A DNA stretch of 6,257 nt from Alphaproteobacteria bacterium. GTDB taxonomy: Bacteria > Pseudomonadota > Alphaproteobacteria > UBA8366 > GCA-2717185. How positions within the stretch are numbered: position 1 is the stretch's first letter; the number at the start of each line of letters is the position of its first letter. Where the stretch lies: assembly GCA_016764135.1 (NCBI GenBank), contig JAESSL010000289.1:1-6257 (forward strand). The letters are read 5' to 3'. The notes beneath the pieces are model-generated. The model ran no database searches, was not told where the DNA came from, and saw nothing but the letters and a program-made list of their open reading frames with translations. Shown here in pieces: positions 5,790 to 6,257 of this stretch. A program made the translations under genes and the position numbers.

Positions 5790-6257
5790 TATTCGTTTTC
5801 CTTGTTAATGGCGTTGATCACCGCCGCCGTTACTTCCGCTGTCGTCGCCGTACCGCCCAGATCGGCGGGCTTCGCCTCGCAGCGGCGGTCACTCGCTCAA
5901 TTGCCGTCATCAATCGATTGGCCGCGGCTGTCTCGCCCAGATGCTCCAACATCATCACCGCCGACCAGAAACTGCCGATCGGATCCGCCACGCCCTTGCC
6001 CATGATGTCGAACGCAGAGCCGTGAATGGGCTCAAACATAGACGGAAAGTCGCCGGTGGGGTTCAAATTCGCCGTCGGCGCAATCCCCAGACTACCCGAC
6101 AACGCCGCCGCCAGATCGCTGAGCACATCGGCATGCAGATTGCTCGCCACGACCACATCGATGCTTTTAGGGTTCAGCACCATGCGCGTCGTCATGGCGT
6201 CGACCAGCATCTTGTCCATGGACACATCGGGATAATCCGGCCGAACAGTTTCAAAAA
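5789..6257 (-). CDS. Tartrate/D-malate-type dehydrogenase, 3' part, frameshifted near the end
   Basis: The C-terminal portion of a beta-decarboxylating NAD-dependent dehydrogenase of the isopropylmalate/isocitrate family, running off the window edge. Visible marks are ASNLHADVLSDLAAALSGS (the two Asp of DVLSD bind the divalent metal in this family), LGIAPTANLNP, and FPSMFEPIHGSAFDIMGKG (coenzyme-binding loop). EPIHGSAFDI with Phe, where LeuB usually has Pro, and PSMFEP favour the tartrate/D-malate dehydrogenase branch (TtuC/DmlA-like; D-malate or tartrate oxidation and decarboxylation) over LeuB; the exact substrate is uncertain. The body frame runs on to a stop at 5832-5830 with an unfamily-like Arg-rich tail (ARRSPPIWAVRRRQRK). 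The other frame encodes EAKPADLGGTATTAEV and then TAAVINAINKENE before TAG 5791-5789, exactly the expected C-terminus. One base therefore appears lost between about 5876 and 5886. It is either a recent frameshift or a sequence error; the catalytic core is unaffected. Confidence 0.8.

Overview
The window looks like chromosomal DNA from a Gram-negative alphaproteobacterium, possibly a marine or aquatic one. The reasons are an outer-membrane porin of the alphaproteobacterial kind (N-terminal coiled coil, C-terminal Phe), a lipobox lipoprotein, a membrane-anchored glutamine-amidotransferase-like protein of the kind found with MoxR/DUF58 genes in alphaproteobacteria, and a tartrate/D-malate-type dehydrogenase. 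Genus cannot be read from the sequence. No RNA gene, CRISPR array or intact transposase was found.

Layout. Positions 1-1482 (+) hold the 3' part of the amidotransferase-like membrane protein. Positions 1639-2404 (+) hold a decayed gene for a roughly 204-residue 2-oxoglutarate/Fe(II)-oxygenase-like protein. It carries three lesions: an in-frame stop at 1987, a 148-bp non-coding mobile element at 2078-2225 flanked by CTAA duplications, and a frameshift near 2335. Conceptually removing the element plus one duplication puts the two halves back in one frame. A strong hairpin terminator (2466-2499) separates this remnant from a convergent minus-strand unit: porin (2720-3931) followed after 22 nt by a 60-residue lipoprotein (2515-2697). 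A plausible promoter lies upstream of the porin at 4025-4054.

Positions 4136-5737 (-) encode a TPR-repeat protein with a C-terminal oxygenase domain of the same general type as the pseudogene. Upstream of it, running off the window, is the 3' part of a beta-decarboxylating dehydrogenase (5789-6257, -). Its family-like C-terminus is in a different frame from its body, so it carries a frameshift or a sequence error. A long GC-rich hairpin sits between these two genes.

How the genes fit together. The porin and lipoprotein form one envelope unit. The dehydrogenase and TPR-oxygenase are probably co-directional neighbours, but no shared pathway is evident. The main unusual content is the 1.6-2.5 kb stretch, visibly richer in A+T than the flanking genes, where a 2OG oxygenase gene was disrupted by a MITE-like element and other mutations. 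I see no convincing new multi-gene system.
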